From Calamus simplicifolius (Eukaryota > Streptophyta > Magnoliopsida > Arecales > Arecaceae), in the NCBI GenBank assembly GCA_900491605.1, contig UESW01000107.1, positions 1 through 64,000 of the forward strand: DNA of 64,000 nt, read 5' to 3'. The translations under genes and the position numbers were made by a program. Shown one piece after another: positions 58,298 to 64,000 of the stretch. A model generated the notes under the pieces. That model did no database searches. It worked only from the letters and a program-made list of their open reading frames with translations, and was not told the DNA's origin. Numbering within the stretch: position 1 is the stretch's first letter; every line of letters starts with the position of its first letter.

Positions 58298-60465
58298 TGA
58301 GAATTTTGGGTTGCTTGGAGGCATGCTTTTCAAAAAACTTTAATCATTTTGAAAACAAACATTGCCAAAAACCCTAATTTTCAAGATAGCCTTTATGCAG
58401 TTCAAAAAGTAAATCATTTAAAATCTAAAATAAATGACTAAGAAAAATACCTGGATTGCTAAATCCAATAACCTTCAAGAGGCACACAAGTGTATGCCCT
58501 CTAAAGGTGATCCATACGAGAATCAATTTGAAGAAGCACTCCTATTTTCTTACTAGAACCTTTCTAGCAGTATTTTGATCATATGCAGCCTTCTAATGCC
58601 TCTTTGGACTTTCTCCTCTTCAAAAGTTTTTCAAAAGCTTTCCAACAAGCCTCTACACACTCTAATAGCCTTTCTCTATCTCAACTTAGGGCTTTGTCTT
58701 AATATGATATGATATTAAGACAAGGGAAGAATAGGAAAGAAGAAGGGCTTACGGGCTCTCTATTTTTATTTCTTTTTGTTCATTCTCTTCTATTGCCCCT
58801 TTAAATAGAAATGAAGGAGCAGCAATTAGAGGCATTGAATGGAGAAAAAGGGTGCTATCCAAGGGGCATGAAGAGGAGGGAGATGCTTTACGTGAGGAGC
58901 GCCCCATATGAGAGCGCTCCACTCCGAGGGGGCGCCAAGGGTCCAAGGGATCTTTAGTTCAAACCCCCACAAGCCCATATTAAATATTTAATTAATTAAA
59001 TTATTTTATTAATAAATTTAAATAATATTTAATAAATTAAACTCATTTAAATTTGAAATAAAATGGTTCAGAAAGAGACTAAGGCCTCGGGTCAACCCAG
59101 ACTAACCAAGTCAACCCAAACTAACCAAATCAGCTAAAATTCGAATCCAATTCAAATTTGATCATCATAAAAATTCTAAAAAAATCTCATAAATTCATAT
59201 TAAACTCTAGATAGGCTACCCAATATGTGTCTAATGTCAATTTAAGTTCAACTTAAATTTATTAGCCCAATCAGCAAGCAAATAGACCTAAACAGATTAA
59301 GTTAGAAGCTCGGGTTAGCCCACATATGCTAGTATGCAATCTTGGCCAACCAATTAGGATCCAAAAATCCTAATAAAAATATTTTTAACTTATTCAATCA
59401 ATTCGCTATTGTGTGTTATCCTATGGGTTCCTCATCTAGCCATCAGTAGATTTTTGGTTTAATCCGATTATGTATCCAACTATTTGAATCGGTCAAATTA
59501 GGCTAACTTAAACTGTCAATCTGGACCAACCTTCAAATTGACTTATGAAATCAATCTAATTATTCATAAAAACCTACAAGACAAGATTGATGTCTAGTAA
59601 CGTGTCATGCCTACCCAAAAGATGAGAAATTTGATAGAAATTATCAAATACCCTTTAGTGGCAAGTTACCATGCAATTCAATCCTTCAATATTTCTTTAT
59701 CTCGATTAAGTGATGGGCATGGATAAATGTCAAACCCTCACACTTAATCCATTTGAATCTCTAATCATTAATAAAAACTCAATCGATGATAAATTTGAAA
59801 AACCTTTTCTAATTTCATCATACTTTAATCAAAGATTTTTTGAGTCAATATTTGATGAGATTACTTGGGATAAATACTCCTCTTACTAGGAGTTATTGAT
59901 TCCTTGTTGACCTACTCACTACCTTCATACACAATCCTTCATATCCAGCATCATCCCGTACATGACTTTTTATTATGAATGAATATGAACCAAAATATGG
60001 ATTCATATGCACAAGATACTATGATGGTCTCAGGTCTAAGGATTACTTGCACAACTCCCACTTAGAGAATCATCTATTATGATAAGTAAGTAAAACTTCC
60101 ATTTGGTATTCTCTTAACGGATCAATTCAGTAAACTCATAACCTAATGAGTACCCACATCTTTGTATTAGTGTCCCTACACAAGTGGTCATGAGACCAAC
60201 CATCCTCATAATCGAGCATACATAAGATGTGCTAGTCTATCCAGATTCATCGATCCCCAAATCGATGATCCTATGATAGGAATATTCTAGATTAGGGTTT
60301 ATAGGTTTTAGGTCTAACTGTTATCTCTATAATCCTAAAAATATTGCCTTATTCTATGGGGTTCATCATAAAAAACATAAGACACAGCATATGATGAAAT
60401 ATAAAATTGTCTTTATTATCATTCTTGAGTTGAGAGAAATTATAAATTTTGCCACTGATACAACA
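58298..60465 (-). mobile_element. Probable solo LTR inserted in the MULE
   Basis: In minus orientation it would begin TGTTGTATCAGTGGC (at 60465) and end AACCCAAAATTCTCA (at 58298), about 2168 bases, with a TATTTAAAGGGGC box near 58800. MULE-like repeat words stop before it and resume after it (CTCTCAGAATGTCATAACAT at about 60508). Flanks ACTAA and ACTGT match at only 3 of 5 positions, so the ends are uncertain. No coding sequence is inside. It is not of the Sirevirus LTR type. Confidence 0.5.
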
Positions 60466-61013
60466 ACTGTGATTGGCTTTCAGGGCATAATTTTTTTAGT
60501 TATAGCTCTCAGAATGTCATAACATGCCAAGGATGTTATCTGAGTATTATACGATTTTCTAATGCATTAACTTTCTCTAATGACAAAATAGTTGGTGTAA
60601 TAAAGGAACTATAAAAAGATTTATAAACAAAGGCTTTTTACTTCCTACTGGGGATGACATTTTCTCTTGAAGTTAATGAGAAGTATTTAGTGGCTTATTC
60701 CAGCCTCCAAGCAAAAATATTTTCTTACATCTGAAAATCATAACACTTTTTGAAGCACTTTTTATGAGCTATGAAGAAATTTATATCACCAACGTGAACT
60801 GATTCCTTAGATCGGACTCTCAAAGCGAGAGGGAAGGATCTTGCTCCAACCTTAGACTGATTCCTTACACCCGAAAGCCAGAGTTAGGAAGAATGTTTTA
60901 GAATCGAAAAGAGTTTTCCATCAGCTAAATCCAAGCAAGATGTGGCAAGTAGAAGTGGGCTAAAGGGAAAGGGTATTTTTGTCTACACACCAATTTTAAA
61001 ATAAGGCTGAACG
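60466..61013. other. MULE right sub-terminal region
   Basis: One decayed array-3-like unit comes first (to about 60540). After that I recognise no gene: the text has a pair of short repeated words (GAACTGATTCCTTAGAT, GACTGATTCCTTACAC, about 60797 and 60866). Confidence 0.5.
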
Positions 61014-61178
61014 GGCATTAATGCACATCATGCTTAAAACATAATATTATATCCATGTTATCATGTTCTATCACGTCAGGCCATGTAGGATTCATGTGGA
61101 CCAATAAGGAGGATCGGTGCAGCCTACGTAGGATTTGCTGCACTAAAGGCGGTGTAAAAAGACTTTTCCCTTATCTTA
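61014..61178 (-). repeat. MULE right terminal inverted repeat and 9-bp target duplication
   Basis: 61014-61169 is the inverted copy of 19217-19370. It ends GTAAAAAGACTTTTCC. CTTATCTTA follows at 61170-61178, identical to the left flank. Confidence 0.9.
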
Positions 61179-61332
61179 TGCCATCGACGGCCTATTTAAT
61201 TTAACTGTTGTGGTCAGCTAAGAATGTTTGATCACTATTGTTAGCTGTTGCCATTGAAATGGTAAGTGACCAACAAAAACATCAGAAAGAAATCTCTTAA
61301 GTTAGAATAAATGTATTAATAAAATATTTTAT

Positions 61333-61388
<56 letters not shown>

Positions 61389-62179
61389 CACACATCCATA
61401 CATATATACACATACATATCCTGAAACAGAATATTACTCTTTTTCTAAAATATAAGCCTAGGCTATTTCTTTTCTCTCATCAGCCCATCTTCTCCCTTCT
61501 ATTTCATTTTTCCTTTAATAGTAAAACTTTAGAATTCTCTAGCTAACTAATCCAACCTTCATTAATGAGTACAAATCAAGTGGGTTTGAAGACCAAAACT
61601 CTAGCCGAACCAGACTCCTCTTCCCTCATTCTTCTTCTTCTTCTATAGTCTTTCTTCTCCTTACTTTCATCTTGTTCTTGGCCGAAGTGTCACCGAAATG
61701 GGAGGTTGATCAGAGCTCTGGTATGTGAAGAACTTTGACCCAAGCTTCTTCTTCTTCTTCTCCTCCCGGTGCTAGAATCATAGATGGTGATGTGGGAATA
61801 CAGTCATGATAACTTCTTCTATTCAACATTTTAATCTTTTGTTCTTCGTTAGTATGGATCAATACAATTGGCAGGGCTCTTAATTGAATTGATTGGAGGA
61901 TGATGGAGCTTTGTTGAAGTTTGGAGAGCAACTTCTTGTCGTCGATCGCTGCTGTCTTCCATCGGGCAGCCACCAATTAAGTGCCAAAATCCCTCGTTCA
62001 GCTTTCGTTCTGTTTATCTGGGAGTATATATTGCTCGGAACCAATATTTGATATCTAGTCATTCAATTACTTACACACATCATATCTCAATATGCATGAA
62101 AACTAGCAAATATTGTGACCCATATATACATGCACTATACCTTTGGTAATCATGAGACACTATACCTTTGGTATATCAT
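61179..62179. other. Region right of the MULE without recognised gene
   Basis: It contains a TA microsatellite (about 61335-61381) continuing into CA/TA words, and polypyrimidine stretches (TTCTTCTTCTTC near 61630 and 61745). Short open frames on the minus strand (61710-61976 and 61880-62062) have no similarity I recognise. Non-coding is my best call. Confidence 0.45.
61335..61381. repeat. (TA)n microsatellite
   Basis: More than 20 consecutive TA units are followed by (CA)-rich text. A second shorter run is at about 62298-62322. Confidence 0.97.
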
Positions 62180-62409
62180 GAGAGATTGATATATATATCT
62201 AATGTCATGAGAGTGATCAAAAGCTATAAGATGTATGAAACCTACTCCATTCTCATATTTATGGGAGTATGTACCCATGTTTTTGTACGAGAGATTGATA
62301 TATATATATATATATATATATAATGCCATATGAGCGATCAAAAGCTATAAGATGTATGAAATCTACTCCATTCTTATATTTGTGGGAGTATGTACCCATG
62401 TTTTTGTAT
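62180..62409 (+). repeat. Two-copy direct repeat of about 110-120 bp
   Basis: Unit 1 (62180-62288) and unit 2 (62289-62409) both run GAGAGATTGATATATATA, GATCAAAAGCTATAAGATG, ATTTRTGGGAGTATGTACCC. The length difference comes mainly from the TA run in unit 2. The two are nearly identical. Confidence 0.93.
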
Positions 62410-62480
62410 GCTTGAATTGTTTTTATTGGCTTGGCTAATTAGCTTCATCTATATATATACACACACACATACATATATAT

Positions 62481-63175
62481 ATGATGTGGCTGATCCAGCC
62501 ACGTTATAGTTAACGGACGAGGTTGACTAATGGGGGTAAAATCAAACAACTAAAACCCTTCATGATGGTCCGACGTGTCACCCCTAGCCTCAGTCTCGGC
62601 ACCAACCCCAGCATCGGCCTCGGCATTGAACCCAGCATCGGCCTCAGCACTGACTCCAACGTCGGTCTCAATATCGACTCCAAAGTCAGCCCCACTACCA
62701 ATGGTAACCATCACGTGGCCCACCTACCACCTACGGTTCCACGTGGTCCACTGCCACCTGCAGTCCCACGTGGCCCACTACCACCTATAGCCTCATGTGG
62801 CCCACCTACCAGCTATAACGTACACCCAACAAGACCTGGCCTACCAACCATCTACAGCATTGGGCCTGACAAGACTTAGCCCACTAACTGGCTATAACCG
62901 CCCATATCAGACAAAGAGGTGGCCTGCCATTTCTGACAGGCCACTAAGTAGACACCCCTTGTCGCTGCTGGCCCCAACCGCTTGCCCCATGTCAGGATAC
63001 GGCATCTTGGGATCCATAGCTATCCAAAAAGTTGTAAGAAGGACTCCCGACCAGGTAGAAGAACCTTCACTCATAATGAGAAAAGGACTTCAACTTCTTC
63101 AAGTTCTTAACTAATCTCAAAAAGAGAGACCCTACTATTTTTCCAAACCACTCACTTAAGCGTCGAAGGGTCCCT
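62481..63175 (+). repeat. Gypsy-LTR-like stretch interrupted by a Copia LTR
   Basis: ACTCACTTAAGCGTCGAAGG at about 63149-63168 resembles GGCATCGGAGGGTC at about 15838 and the U5 entry of plant gypsy LTRs. It is cut off at 63175, where the Copia LTR begins. The left limit is a guess. Confidence 0.35.
62578..62815 (+). repeat. GC-rich minisatellites of 24 and about 27 bp
   Basis: 62578-62700 repeats CCCAGCATCGGCCTCGGCA-like units of 24 bases about five times. 62715-62815 repeats CCACGTGGCCCAC with TACCACCTRCAG spacers, about four units. CACGTG (G-box core) recurs in the second block. Both sit in a stretch open in frame +1, but composition and repetition argue against a real protein. Confidence 0.8.
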
Positions 63176-64000
63176 TGTTGACCCAATTATTGATTTTGAT
63201 GATTAACAAAATTATTTGAGTATAACATTTGAAGTTACTAATGATTTTGGTTAAGTTTTTCAGTTTATGATTTGATTTATTAATCAAAATCACAAGAAAA
63301 ATTAAGTTCTAGTTTGAATCTAATGTCAAGGTAAGATTACATACATTAGAGTCGAACTCCGAAAATCGGCACAGACTTAGAGTTGACACCTGTACTGTTA
63401 GAGCCGACTCCAACAGAAAGAATAGGATGATGGTTTTTTGGTCACGATTTAGAGTCGACTCCTGGACTGTTAGAGTCGACTCCTGAAGATTTTCGTGTCG
63501 ACCCCAGAAAAGTCAGAGACGACTTCAGATCGAGCAAATTGGGGATTTTCGATTTAGAGCCAACTCCAGAAAAGTTAGAGTCGACTCTAGATTATCAGAT
63601 ACGACTCCAGAACTGTCAGAATGTCTCTAAACTTTATCTTTTATCTTTTAATCCTAACGGCTATTACCATATTTGGTTCTAATCCTTCTTATACTTGTTT
63701 CTAACGGATAGTTTTTAGCTATTTATGGATTAAGAATGATCTATAAGAAGGGGTTTCTGTTGTATCCAAAAAACAGAGACAACAAGAGAGAAAAATCAGA
63801 AAAACAAGAGTGAAATCCATCAGAAAATCAAAAGAGAAAAGAGGGAAGATTCGAAAGGAAAGATTATACTGATTTTCCAAAAGAAAAGAGAGAGATTCCA
63901 AGCTTTCTTGGTTTCATTTTGAAGAAATCTCAAAAGAAGAAGCAAGCCCTAGTTTTCTAATCTTCTGAGCTTCAAGAGCATTCTAAAGGAAGATCCACTC
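63176..64000 (+). repeat. B-family LTR, plus orientation, truncated by the window edge
   Basis: It starts TGTTGACCCAATTATTGATT, the reverse complement of the end of LTR B (12650-12689). U3 words GAGTCGACTCCTG, GAGTCGACTCTAG and similar are at about 63350-63620. A TATA-like stretch (AGCTATTTATGG) is near 63718. Whether it is a solo LTR or the 5' LTR of a full element lies beyond the window. Confidence 0.88.

Larger units (their letters stand above)
19217..61169. mobile_element. Large Mutator-like element (MULE) with FAR1-type transposase and ULP cargo
   Basis: Both ends begin GGAAAAGTCTTT when read inward. The terminal inverted repeats align over about 155 bases. The flanks carry the identical 9-bp word CTTATCTTA (19208-19216 and 61170-61178), which is the target-duplication length of Mutator elements. 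Inside are a decayed FAR1/Jittery-type transposase (minus, 53478-55672), a decayed plant-mobile-domain/Ulp1-like gene (plus, 49019-51644) and three tandem-repeat blocks. Retroelement D (19587-46842) and an LTR-like unit (58298-60465) are later insertions. Without them the MULE is about 12.5 kb. The two coding regions have many stops, so the element is no longer autonomous. Confidence 0.88.

Noticed and set aside
61710..62062. Minus-strand open frames of 88 and 60 codons
   Set aside because: No recognised domain, low-complexity EEEEE from a TTC microsatellite, and overlapping frames.
62523..62879. Open frame of 118 codons, Pro/Ser/Gly-rich
   Set aside because: It overlaps two tandem minisatellites. 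Two other frames are open as well, and the composition follows the repeats. No conserved domain was seen.

Overview
This window looks like repeat-rich, intergenic chromosomal DNA of a flowering plant. The LTR family and its conserved terminal blocks suggest a monocot, possibly a palm, but I hold that species guess with low confidence. I see no convincing host gene, tRNA, rRNA or CRISPR array. Nearly everything is transposon-derived and decayed.

Layout. (1) 1-9389 is a minus-strand Sirevirus-type Ty1/Copia element (A): 3' LTR, several polypurine tracts, a degenerate third ORF, pol, gag, a perfect tRNA-iMet primer-binding site and the U5 half of the 5' LTR. At about 9390 it is fused to the 5' part of a related element (B, to 12689). 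(2) 12694-14373 is a solo LTR of family A with target duplication AGATG. It is followed by a gypsy-like remnant (14374-16060), AT-rich DNA and another solo LTR (C, 16903-18639). (3) 19217-61169 is one very large Mutator-like element (MULE). It has about 155-bp terminal inverted repeats and an identical 9-bp target duplication (CTTATCTTA) on both sides. It carries a decayed FAR1/Jittery-type transposase on the minus strand, a decayed and apparently spliced plant-mobile-domain/Ulp1-like gene on the plus strand, and three blocks of tandem repeats. (4) Copia element D (19587-46842) is inserted in the first tandem block. Element E (27095-43068, target duplication GGTAA) is inserted in D's protease region. 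Inside E are two solo LTRs: one in its 3' LTR (28465-30437, ACTAG) and one in its gag (37288-39657, CTTAA). Subtracting the nested insertions leaves a MULE of about 12.5 kb. (5) 61179-64000 holds microsatellites, a local duplication, GC-rich minisatellites, a gypsy-LTR-like stretch and the start of a plus-strand B-family LTR that runs off the end.

The most unusual structure is a set of family-specific palindromic word arrays. Every Sirevirus-type LTR here has an array upstream of its TATA-like box, and each LTR family has its own word. In elements A, D and E an array of the same kind recurs inside the element, between pol and the third ORF. This looks like a duplicated cis-regulatory module that evolves in step within each family. 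The MULE, with its ULP cargo and alternately oriented satellite blocks, is the second item of interest.

All coordinates and repeat matches were read by eye. Boundaries backed by target duplications are reliable to the base. Ends of decayed coding regions are approximate.
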